Below, piece after piece: positions 1-6,178 of a stretch of 8,230 nt of DNA. A program made the translations under genes and the position numbers. Below the pieces are notes generated by a model. It saw only the letters and a program-made list of their open reading frames with translations. It was not told the origin of the DNA and did no database searches. This DNA comes from Elusimicrobiota bacterium (GTDB lineage Bacteria > Elusimicrobiota > Endomicrobiia > Endomicrobiales > Endomicrobiaceae): the NCBI GenBank assembly GCA_031282945.1, contig JAITCX010000033.1, positions 1-8,230 of the forward strand, written 5' to 3'. Numbering within the stretch: position 1 is the first letter of the stretch; each line of letters starts with the position of its first letter.

Positions 1-648
1 GAACGCATTTCTCCAAAACCTTTGAGCATCGCAATTGGAGCCAGAACAAAATACGTAGACGATGCCTATGAATACGAAAAAATTGCAGGCATAGTAGATC
101 GCGTAATAATTATGGCATATGATGAACATTGGAGCACAAGCTCCCCGGGTCCCATAGCGTCTTTTGCTTGGTGCGCGCAAGTGGCGCAATACGCTCTGGC
201 GCATATTCCTGTCCAAAAAATTGTAATGGGCATGCCCTTTTACGGCAGAGCTTGGGCAAATATAAACCCCTCCCGCGCTTATAAACATGAAGGCATTGCA
301 AACTTAATCGCAAGCAAAAAAATTGCAAATGTAAACGTTAAAGACGATATTCCTTATTTTACATATCAACAAACGGTAAATGTGACAGTCTATTATGAAA
401 ATTCTTTAACTATTATGAAACGTTCAAAAATTTATTATGATCTCAAAATTAAAAATATTGCCTTCTGGCGTCTCGGTCAAGAGGAAGTTTCGGTTTGGGA
501 CGGCCTCGCCAAAAGCCTCTTTACAGACGAGGTCTTTTTAAACCAAGCAATAGCCAAACCTGCGCCTGCTCCTAAACCTAAAACCCAAACGGCGCAAACA
601 AAAAAATCTCAGAGTCCGCCTAAAAAAACAACCGCCGCTAAAAAATAA
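1..648 (+). CDS. Glycoside hydrolase family 18 protein, C-terminal part (5' end outside window)
   Basis: The frame is open to the left edge, so this is the last 215 residues of a longer protein. The TTG at 22 is only an internal codon. Visible GH18 landmarks are MAYDEHW (window residues 38-44, a late strand of the TIM barrel carrying the Met-x-Tyr-Asp motif), GMPFYGRAW (about 76-85), a YYE segment and a closing AFWRLGQEE-W stretch. This pattern is closest to the YaaH/YdhD-like branch, whose members cleave N-acetylglucosamine-containing polymers such as peptidoglycan or chitin. The catalytic DxxDxDxE motif must lie upstream and cannot be checked. The barrel is followed by a low-complexity tail of about 30 residues rich in Lys, Ala, Pro and Thr, ending AAKK, which may bind an anionic wall or surface polymer (inference). 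Family assignment is firm; substrate and location are not. Confidence 0.85.
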   Translation, partial: ERISPKPLSIAIGARTKYVDDAYEYEKIAGIVDRVIIMAYDEHWSTSSPGPIASFAWCAQVAQYALAHIPVQKIVMGMPFYGRAWANINPSRAYKHEGIANLIASKKIANVNVKDDIPYFTYQQTVNVTVYYENSLTIMKRSKIYYDLKIKNIAFWRLGQEEVSVWDGLAKSLFTDEVFLNQAIAKPAPAPKPKTQTAQTKKSQSPPKKTTAAKK

Positions 649-684
649 AAATACTCAAACCTTTAGCCGCTTATAGAAGTTTCT

Positions 685-732
685 AAGAGGGGGTAGGTGT
701 GCAAAGCAAAGTTTGTGCCCCTACCCCCTCTT
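685..732. repeat. Long hairpin with 13-bp perfect inverted repeat
   Basis: The arms 685-697 (AAGAGGGGGTAGG) and 720-732 are perfect reverse complements. Inside them GTGCAAA and TTTGTGC pair with two G-T wobbles around a GCAAAG loop, so nearly the whole 48 bases fold. It lies 37 bases after the GH18 stop and could end that transcript, but only three T follow it on the + strand and no T-run follows on the - strand. It is therefore not a textbook intrinsic terminator. Its G/C-rich arms stand out from the A+T-rich surroundings. They resemble the GTAGGGGC-type dispersed palindromes I recall from many bacterial genomes. Whether it is repeated cannot be seen in one window. Confidence 0.7.
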
Positions 733-967
733 TCCATTTGCCTTTTCCATTGATAACTCAAGAATTGTTTGCGCCTGCTGCACCGCAAACTTTTTATCTA
801 GTTTTGTTGTTTGTTTAAAAAACTCTTAACTATTCTCTATTCTTTTCTTAAACTTTGGGAACTTCTACTCCTATCCTTTTGTTTAGAATCTTTTTTCGTC
901 TTTTTTATTAATTCTCCACACCATTGCACTGAGCTGCGTGTTATTTCAATTTTAAAATGGCACTAAA

Positions 968-999
968 ATTTCTTAAACCTAAAAAGATATTTAAGAAAT
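968..999. repeat. 10-bp perfect inverted repeat upstream of the methyltransferase operon
   Basis: ATTTCTTAAA (968-977) and TTTAAGAAAT (990-999) are exact reverse complements separated by 12 bases. The right arm overlaps the candidate -35 box (991-996), so the dyad is placed where an operator could act. It is A+T-rich, and a chance origin in this base composition is possible. Confidence 0.4.
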
Positions 1000-1020
1000 A
1001 AAGCGCTAAAATGATAAAAT
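991..1020 (+). promoter_or_regulatory. Candidate sigma-70-type promoter for the methyltransferase operon
   Basis: TTAAGA (991-996) is separated by 18 bases from TAAAAT (1015-1020), which is preceded by TGA in an almost extended -10 arrangement. A start near 1027 would give a leader of about 40 bases before the TTG start codon. The leader region is also A/T-palindromic (AAAATGAT 1008-1015 with ATCATTTT 1028-1035). In DNA this A+T-rich, promoter-like hexamers are common, so the assignment is weak. Confidence 0.3.
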
Positions 1021-1053
1021 AAAAATCATCATTTTTTTATTTTTATAAAATTT

Positions 1054-1060
1054 AAAGGAG
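1054..1060 (+). promoter_or_regulatory. Shine-Dalgarno site deciding a TTG start
   Basis: AAAGGAG lies seven bases upstream of the TTG at 1068. It is the reason for choosing this non-ATG start for the methyltransferase, giving an N-terminus MKLKKD. Confidence 0.75.
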
Positions 1061-1067
1061 AATTAAC

Positions 1068-1793
1068 TTGAAACTAAAAAAAGACATCACCTCAAAAATA
1101 AACTTTGTCTTAGACAATTTCGTCCCGCCAATTTTACGGGATTGCCGAGCTTTTATGAGTCCTTTGATGAAATTAGCTTTTGGGAAAAAAGCGGAAATTT
1201 ATATGAACTTCAAAGACCGCCTTCCCTACTTAACCAAAGAGGAAATAAAACAAGTTTATGTTTCTACAGCTGATACGATAAAAAGGGAAAGCGATCTCAC
1301 TGCAAAAGGATTGGACTATATCTTAAATTTCCTAAAAGTCAATAAAAAAAGTTTTAACCGTATTTGCGATATTTCTTGCGGCCGCGGTTTTTTAACGCAA
1401 AAAATTGCCGAGCTTGGATTTGAAACTTATGGGATGGATATTTATATTGGCGAAAATTTAACAGGCGGCAAAAATCTAAAATATGTTGAAGCCGATATTT
1501 GTAATATACCTGTTAGCGATAATTTTTTTGATTGCGTTATTTGCTCTAAAACTTTAGAACATGTTTTAGATTTGGAAATAGCAATAAAAGAACTTCGCAG
1601 AGTTTGCAAAAAAGCTTTAATAATTGTTGTGCCAAGCCAAAGACCCTATCGTTATACATTTGATTTGCACTGCAACTTTTTCCCATATCCTTCATCTTTA
1701 CAACAAGTTATGAAAAATCCTCAAGCGCAATGCTTTAATATTTCTGGGGGGGGGGGGGGTATCTTGCAGCGACCTATTTTTCGTGGAATATAA
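1068..1793 (+). CDS. Class I SAM-dependent methyltransferase, frame broken by a 14-G tract (OFF form)
   Basis: The gene starts at a TTG with a strong AAAGGAG site. It encodes a Rossmann-fold methyltransferase: motif I DISCGRGFLT (residues 101-110), the acidic ribose-binding end of strand 2 at GMD (D124), EADI (141-144) and FDCVICSKTLEHV (154-166). This is the Methyltransf_11/12-like pattern common in surface-polysaccharide and glycan-modification clusters. The sequence FDLHCNFFPYP after the fold is also typical of such enzymes. At residues 227-231 a run of 14 G encodes five Gly, after which the frame reads ILQRPIFRGI and stops at 1791-1793. The natural continuation lies in another frame at 1760-1930. 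With 12 or 15 G the product would be 286 or 287 residues. The truncated 241-residue form keeps the SAM-binding core but loses the C-terminus. It is the first gene of an operon with the two genes that follow; its exact methyl acceptor is unknown. Confidence 0.85.
   Translation: MKLKKDITSKINFVLDNFVPPILRDCRAFMSPLMKLAFGKKAEIYMNFKDRLPYLTKEEIKQVYVSTADTIKRESDLTAKGLDYILNFLKVNKKSFNRICDISCGRGFLTQKIAELGFETYGMDIYIGENLTGGKNLKYVEADICNIPVSDNFFDCVICSKTLEHVLDLEIAIKELRRVCKKALIIVVPSQRPYRYTFDLHCNFFPYPSSLQQVMKNPQAQCFNISGGGGGILQRPIFRGI
1746..1759 (+). repeat. Homopolymer tract of 14 G, probable slipped-strand contingency site
   Basis: Fourteen consecutive G sit inside a methyltransferase coding sequence in an A+T-rich region. 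The upstream frame and the long downstream frame are out of register by the present count. Lengths of 12 or 15 join them; 13 or 14 do not. This is the hallmark of poly-G phase variation as known in Campylobacter and Helicobacter surface-structure genes. Sequencing or assembly error in a homopolymer is the competing explanation. Confidence 0.85.
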
Positions 1794-1930
1794 AGAGCCT
1801 CTATGAAAAAAGCTCCAATGTTTTAATAAAACTAAATGAAAATATAATAAATGTCTTAAATTTTTTTAGAACGATTTTTCCTATTCAAAAACACTATAGC
1901 GGTTTTTCTTTTACAGGGGGTGTAAAATGA
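1760..1930 (+). CDS. C-terminal segment of the methyltransferase, out of frame with its start
   Basis: This is an open frame of 56 codons starting YLAATYF directly after the G tract and ending VK at a TGA (1928-1930). The stop overlaps the ATG of the next gene as ATGA. It has no start codon or ribosome site of its own. It continues the methyltransferase fold naturally: relatives often carry a Gly-Asp or Gly-Gly turn followed by a hydrophobic strand at this point. The overlap with the next start indicates that full-length translation would be coupled to the toroid gene. It is expressed only when the tract length restores the frame. Confidence 0.8.
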   Translation, partial: YLAATYFSWNIKSLYEKSSNVLIKLNENIINVLNFFRTIFPIQKHYSGFSFTGGVK

Positions 1931-3537
1931 AAAGCCGCTATTCTTTTTTTATACTCAAGAATTTTCCCCGTCTGCTTACGCAAATAGACAGAGATCCCGA
2001 TTCGCTCACTTATGGAAGCTGCGATAGAAATTACTGGCATTATAAAATGCGGGATTTTTCCTCAGCTATTTTACAGCAAGCCGGTCTTAGTTTGGCATTA
2101 ATGTATAAAACGGATTTTGAACAAAATATCTATTATAAAAATGAAAATATAAAAAATTGGGCTATTGCATGCGTAAAGTTTTGGGCAAAAATTCAAAACT
2201 CCGATGGGTCGTTTAATGAATATTATCCCTTTGAAAAAGGGTTTCCCCCAACAGCTTTTTCGCTTTTGGCAGTTGCAAATATTTGCGGTTTATTAAATAT
2301 TGATGATATAAATATTAAAGAAAAAATTTTAAAAACAGCAAAATTTTTGTCAAACCATTATGAAACGAGCGCCTATAATCAAGAACTTGCCTCAATTAGC
2401 GCATTATATAGAGTATTTTTAATGTATGGCGAAAATTGGATCTTAGAAGGCGTAGAAAAGAAATTGCAGCGTGTTTTAAAAGCTTTTACAGATGATGGAT
2501 ATTTTCCCGAACAAGGCGGAGCTGATATTGGATATTTAAGCGTCAGTCTTGATATGCTTGGCCAATATTATGATTTGAGTAAGGATAAAAGAGTTTTGCC
2601 TGTTTTAGAAAAATGTTTAAACTTTTTGAAATATTTTGCAGCGCCAGACGGCAGTATTGGCGGGGAATACGGAAGCCGCAATACAATTTATTTTCTTGCA
2701 AACGGTTTGGAAATTGCTTTGAGCGCAGGTCTAAAAGAAGCGGCCTTTATAAAAGAAAAAATCTATTCTAATTTTAATGAAATAAACGGATTTATGGATT
2801 CTATAGACGATAGATATTTAACGCATTATATTCTCAATTCTTTTATAAGCGCTTTAGTAAAAGAAAAAGAAACTGGCGATAAAAATGAAATTGTTGCGGG
2901 TAATATTACGCTAGAGAAAACAAAATTTTTTAAAAATTCTGGACTTGTTTGCATTAATAATGAGTTTTATACGGCAATTGCTGCCTTGCAAAAAGGCGGC
3001 GTTATAAAAATTTTTGATAAGTTAAAAAAGAAAGAAATTTTTGTTGATTGCGGATATAGAGTGCATATAAAAAAAGGCGTCATCGCCTGCATAAATTGGC
3101 AAAATCCAAAGACTTATAAAGTTTGGAAAAAGGATGATACATTTTTTGTGAGCGGATACATGAATAAAGTTTCACAAAAAGTGTCAACTACATTTGTTCA
3201 TTTGGGATTGAGGGTCAGCTCATTCTTTTTAGGTTCAAAAATCAATCATCTCTTAAAGAAAATTTTAATACTCATAGATAAAAGAACGGATATCTATTTC
3301 AAGCGTCAAATAGAATTTAATAATAATTCTGTAAAAATAATTGATATAGTTGAAAGTCCTAAGACTATAGAACTTTATAGCGCCCCAACTTTATCTTTAA
3401 GGCTTGTGGCAAGCGGAAACTTTTTTGCGCCGTCTGATTTACTAAGCAAATGCGAGAGTTTAGGTCTTAGCCAAAGATTTGAAATAATAACAACAATAGA
3501 GTTTCCAAATCTAAGTATAAAAAGGGAGATTAAATAA
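1927..3537 (+). CDS. Predicted alpha/alpha-toroid protein, possibly heparinase-like; function unknown
   Basis: The ATG at 1927 has AGGGGG six bases upstream and overlaps the methyltransferase downstream frame by ATGA. The 536-residue product has no signal peptide that I can see. Residues about 20-45 carry a polar and aromatic block (DRDPDSLTYGSCDRNYWHYK) that I associate with conserved proteins of polysaccharide clusters. Residues about 45-310 are helical with spaced DGSF/DGYF/DGSIGG turns (92-96, 190-193, 241-246), the look of an alpha/alpha toroid as in polysaccharide lyases, glycoside hydrolases and terpene-cyclase-like folds. Residues about 330-536 are strand-rich, reminiscent of the beta-sandwich of heparinase II/III-type lyases. 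I could not identify catalytic residues. Position between a methyltransferase and a nitroreductase suggests a role in making or remodelling a surface glycan, but a lyase activity is inference only. Confidence 0.6.
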   Translation: MKSRYSFFILKNFPRLLTQIDRDPDSLTYGSCDRNYWHYKMRDFSSAILQQAGLSLALMYKTDFEQNIYYKNENIKNWAIACVKFWAKIQNSDGSFNEYYPFEKGFPPTAFSLLAVANICGLLNIDDINIKEKILKTAKFLSNHYETSAYNQELASISALYRVFLMYGENWILEGVEKKLQRVLKAFTDDGYFPEQGGADIGYLSVSLDMLGQYYDLSKDKRVLPVLEKCLNFLKYFAAPDGSIGGEYGSRNTIYFLANGLEIALSAGLKEAAFIKEKIYSNFNEINGFMDSIDDRYLTHYILNSFISALVKEKETGDKNEIVAGNITLEKTKFFKNSGLVCINNEFYTAIAALQKGGVIKIFDKLKKKEIFVDCGYRVHIKKGVIACINWQNPKTYKVWKKDDTFFVSGYMNKVSQKVSTTFVHLGLRVSSFFLGSKINHLLKKILILIDKRTDIYFKRQIEFNNNSVKIIDIVESPKTIELYSAPTLSLRLVASGNFFAPSDLLSKCESLGLSQRFEIITTIEFPNLSIKREIK

Positions 3538-3539
3538 TT

Positions 3540-4184
3540 ATGATGTCTTTAGATGAAATAATACAAAACAGAAGATCTGTCAGAGAGTTTAATAATGAAG
3601 AGGTAAGCGATGAAATTGTAAGAGAAATTGTTCAAGCGGGGCTTTTTGCGCCAAGCGCTTGCAATGTGTGCGGAACGCGCGTTATTTATATTAAAGATAA
3701 ACAAATTATTAAAAGAATAATAAAATTGCAGACGGCGCATTTTATAAATGAAAATACAAAAATACTTTGTATTGTCTATGACAATTCAGGCGATAATAGA
3801 GAATATAAGGAAACAGCTTTAAGCGCGGCCGCCGCAATAGAAAATATGTTGTTAAAAGCTACGCAGCTCAATATTGCAACCTGTTGGGTTGCAAATTTGC
3901 CGCGCCAAAAATTTTTAAAGGAGATTTTAAACGTTCCCCGAAATTTTGACATTATTTCTTTTATTTGTTTTGGACGGACAAATATTAAAAATAAGTTTGT
4001 TCCTAGAAAATATAATGTAAATGATATTTTATATATTGATAAATTTGATACAAGCAAAACAATAAATTTAGCGCCTCCCAGATTAAATGTTTTTTTGAGA
4101 CGTTTAGCCAGAGGCATCTATTTAAGACTGCCGAAATTTTCGTGGATTGTTAAGTTTGCAAGGCGTTTTGAGAGGAAGTTTTAA
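3540..4184 (+). CDS. Nitroreductase-family flavoprotein with basic C-terminal tail
   Basis: The fold signature is clear: RRSVREF (residues 11-17, FMN phosphate binding), the APSACN segment (38-42), AAAAIENMLLKATQLNIATCWV (97-117, the dimer helix followed by a Trp strand) and IISFICFGR (138-146). Family members use FMN and NAD(P)H to reduce diverse substrates and are usually dimers. The core ends near residue 170. An extra stretch of about 40 residues follows, rich in Arg/Lys and aromatics (FLRRLARGIYLRL and later FARRFERKF), which could form a membrane-touching amphipathic helix. The gene follows the toroid gene by two bases, with AGGGAG at 3523-3528 inside the end of that gene. The start could be either of the adjacent ATGs at 3540 or 3543. 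The substrate is unknown; a role tied to the operon's glycan product is inferred only from position. Confidence 0.85.
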   Translation: MMSLDEIIQNRRSVREFNNEEVSDEIVREIVQAGLFAPSACNVCGTRVIYIKDKQIIKRIIKLQTAHFINENTKILCIVYDNSGDNREYKETALSAAAAIENMLLKATQLNIATCWVANLPRQKFLKEILNVPRNFDIISFICFGRTNIKNKFVPRKYNVNDILYIDKFDTSKTINLAPPRLNVFLRRLARGIYLRLPKFSWIVKFARRFERKF

Positions 4185-4211
4185 TTTTTTAGAGATATGG
4201 AAATGAGCGTT

Positions 4212-5054
4212 TTATAAAACAATAGTTTTTCTCCTTAGAGAGTGGCAGGAAAAATTTACCGCTACAGGCAGACAGGCAATGTGAGTAGGTTTTGTCTCTA
4301 TAAAAACTGCAAGAGCTGTGGTTTTTCCGCCAAGACCCATAGGTCCAATATTTGTTTTGTTTATAGCTTCCAGTAACTCAATTTCTTTTTGAGCATAAAA
4401 ATCATCTTGTGTTTTAGTGCCTATTTTGCGCAAAAGAGCTTTTTTGGCAAGCAGCCCCACACTTGAAAAATCGCCTCCAATTCCCACCCCTACAACAATC
4501 GGAGCGCAAGCGTTTTGGGCTTTATTTTTTACGCTTTCAATCACAAAATTTTTTACTCCATCCCATAAATCCAAAGGATTTAACATTTTTAAAGCGCTTG
4601 CATTTTCTGCCCCGCCGCCCTTTGGCAGAAATGTTATTTCTAAACTATCCCCATCTATAATTTCCACATAAATATTTGCAGGAGTATTGTCACCCGTATT
4701 TTTGCGCCTCAACGGATCAGATACAATTGAAGCGCGTAAAAAATTTCCAGTATATCCTTTTGATACCCCTTCATTTATAGCTTTTTCTAAAGGAGCGCCT
4801 TCAATAAAAACTTCACGCCCGATCTTTACAAAAAAATTTGCCATCCCTGTATCTTGGCAAAGAGGGATTTTTTCTTTGTTGGAAATATCAATATTGGCAA
4901 GGATTTCCGAGAAAATTTCGCAAGGTATAGGGGAAGTTTCTTGTGTGGAATAATTTTGAAGGCAAGACTTAACATCGCAAGGCAGACGATAATTTGCCTC
5001 AAATGTTAAATTGTAAATAGCGTCAATGATAGCTTTGGAATTTATAATGCGCAT
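4212..5054 (-). CDS. Fumarate hydratase class I, alpha subunit (or L(+)-tartrate dehydratase alpha)
   Basis: This 280-residue protein matches the full length of the alpha subunit of two-part class I fumarases, enzymes that interconvert fumarate and malate with a [4Fe-4S] cluster. The three expected cluster cysteines are visible: C66 in PLCQDTG, C183 in NACAPIVVGVGIGG and C270 in FSCHSLRR. PKGGGAENAS (144-153), NIGPMGLGGKTTALAV (235-250) and PTHIACLPVAVN (256-267) are also typical. The related tartrate dehydratase alpha (TtdA) cannot be excluded. It is the last gene of the - strand operon, eight bases after the ABC ATPase stop, with no clear Shine-Dalgarno site before its ATG, so coupled translation is likely. 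The beta subunit normally follows directly, but the next gene is convergent and unrelated. The partner must be encoded elsewhere or be absent. Confidence 0.88.
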   Translation of the reverse strand: MRIINSKAIIDAIYNLTFEANYRLPCDVKSCLQNYSTQETSPIPCEIFSEILANIDISNKEKIPLCQDTGMANFFVKIGREVFIEGAPLEKAINEGVSKGYTGNFLRASIVSDPLRRKNTGDNTPANIYVEIIDGDSLEITFLPKGGGAENASALKMLNPLDLWDGVKNFVIESVKNKAQNACAPIVVGVGIGGDFSSVGLLAKKALLRKIGTKTQDDFYAQKEIELLEAINKTNIGPMGLGGKTTALAVFIETKPTHIACLPVAVNFSCHSLRRKTIVL

Positions 5055-5062
5055 TTAAAAAA

Positions 5063-6163
5063 TTAGAGAATTCTTTGGCCGTCTTGAGGATTAAATAGAA
5101 AAGCTCTTTTGAGGTTTAGTTCAAATTCTACAATTTTTCCTGCGGCAACATTGGAATCTTTGCTCATAGAGGCGGTGAAAAAGTTTTTACCTGTATTTGC
5201 ATAAATATACTGTTTGTCGCCTTGCGGAAATATTTGTTCCACTATTGCTTTTAAACAATTTGAGGATGGACTTTCAAAAGATACATCTTTATTATAAATG
5301 TCGCCTGAATTTATGCATAAATCAACTTGTTTATCTATGAAATTTGTAAGCTGGGCATTTGAATCGCCGCCAAGAGCGATCTCAAAAGTTCCATCCGACA
5401 AATAAAAACCTTCTTCGGTTTTTACCACGCCGACCTTAAAACAATTTGCCGCCTGACCCTGTAAAAAATCAAAAGCGAATTTATTTATTGGACTGGCATA
5501 GGCGTCTTTAGAACTTACATTGCAAACCACTTGGCCGTCTTTAAGCAAACAAACATTATTAGACCATGCCAATGCTTCAAGCGGATCGCTTGCCGCGTAG
5601 ATGAGCGTAAAGCCGCGCTCTTTTTGATATCTGCTTAAAACATTTCTCATTTTAATTTTTTCTTGAGGATTTATTAAAAAAGCCGGCTCGTCAAATAAAA
5701 TAACTTTTTTTTCTTTTACCAAAGCGCGCGCTATAGCGACAGCCAATTTCTGCGTTGCATTGAGATATTGCGGTAGTTTGCCAAGACAGTGTTCTATATC
5801 AAAATCTTTTGCAATTTGGCTTATGATAACCACAATTTCTCTTTTAGAAAGCTTTTTATTGCGCAACCCAAACGCTATATTTTCATAAGCCGTCATTTTT
5901 GGATAAAGCGCAAAATCATCAAAAATAAAAGCGGCATCCCGTTTGGCGCAGCTTAGAGAATTTACTCTTTTATCATCAAAAAGCTCCTCGCCTTTTGAGG
6001 GAGTTTCAAGTCCGGCAATTAACCGTAAAATCATGGTTTTGCCGCAAGAATGCGGACCCGTTAAAGCGAGAACATTTTTATCGCCGGCTTCCAAACTTAC
6101 ATCTTTTAAAATATTTATTTTGCCTATCTTTTTATAGATATGCCTTAAAATTATTGTAGCCAT
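5063..6163 (-). CDS. MalK/UgpC-like ABC ATPase with degraded catalytic motifs
   Basis: Overall length (366) and layout match CUT1-type sugar-importer ATPases: nucleotide-binding domain about 1-235, then an OB-like regulatory region. Walker A is intact (GPHSCGKT, 36-43), as is Walker B with its catalytic Glu (VILFDEP, 154-160). The other motifs are altered against the family pattern. The Q-loop Gln is Asp (FDDFALYPKM, D82), the signature LSGGQ is LNATQ (134-138), the D-loop Asp is Asn165, and the H-loop His of THD is Ser192 (ASD). The C-terminal GIRPE motif is also lost (CINSGD, 283-288). The protein may bind ATP but seems poorly equipped for the normal dimer hydrolysis cycle. No permease or binding protein lies nearby. 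The start has AAGGAG six bases upstream (6169-6174), 15 bases after the SpoVG-like gene. Confidence 0.85.
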   Translation of the reverse strand: MATIILRHIYKKIGKINILKDVSLEAGDKNVLALTGPHSCGKTMILRLIAGLETPSKGEELFDDKRVNSLSCAKRDAAFIFDDFALYPKMTAYENIAFGLRNKKLSKREIVVIISQIAKDFDIEHCLGKLPQYLNATQKLAVAIARALVKEKKVILFDEPAFLINPQEKIKMRNVLSRYQKERGFTLIYAASDPLEALAWSNNVCLLKDGQVVCNVSSKDAYASPINKFAFDFLQGQAANCFKVGVVKTEEGFYLSDGTFEIALGGDSNAQLTNFIDKQVDLCINSGDIYNKDVSFESPSSNCLKAIVEQIFPQGDKQYIYANTGKNFFTASMSKDSNVAAGKIVEFELNLKRAFLFNPQDGQRIL

Positions 6164-6168
6164 AAATT

Positions 6169-6174
6169 CTCCTT
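6169..6174 (-). promoter_or_regulatory. Shine-Dalgarno site of the ABC ATPase gene
   Basis: On the - strand AAGGAG precedes the ATG at 6163 by five bases. It lies in the 15-base gap after the preceding stop codon, showing independent ribosome loading inside the operon. Confidence 0.75.
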
Positions 6175-6178
6175 AAAA

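Larger units (their letters stand above)
649..1067. other. 419-base region without a convincing gene
   Basis: It contains the hairpin at 685-732, the dyad at 968-999 and the probable promoter just before 1068. Between about 733 and 960 I find no gene with a start codon and ribosome site. Two short start-less open stretches lie on the - strand. One is 721-825 (34 residues, containing KLDKKFAVQQAQ, stopping inside the hairpin). The other, about 40 residues, lies between roughly 843 and 965 and contains QWCGELIKKTKK. They look protein-like but are too short to call and could be decayed gene pieces. Confidence 0.6.

Noticed and set aside
110..328. 72-codon open frame on the - strand inside the GH18 gene
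   Set aside because: It lies opposite clear GH18 motifs and has no family features; it is a shadow of the real frame.
1760..1930. Reading this as an independent small gene
   Set aside because: It has no start codon or ribosome site at its beginning, and it continues the methyltransferase directly from the G tract, so it is treated as the displaced C-terminus.
3776..4117. 113-codon open frame on the - strand within the nitroreductase gene
   Set aside because: The nitroreductase motifs on the + strand are unambiguous; the antisense frame has no ribosome site or recognisable domain.
4209..4220. GTTTTATAAAAC palindrome between the convergent genes as a terminator
   Set aside because: The stem is all A/T apart from the end pair, has no loop and no T-run beyond it; it also covers the fumarase stop codon. 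No convincing terminator was found in this gap.
4417..4953. Several + strand open frames of 65-88 codons opposite the fumarase gene
   Set aside because: The - strand carries all conserved fumarase motifs across this stretch; the + strand frames are overlapping antisense shadows.
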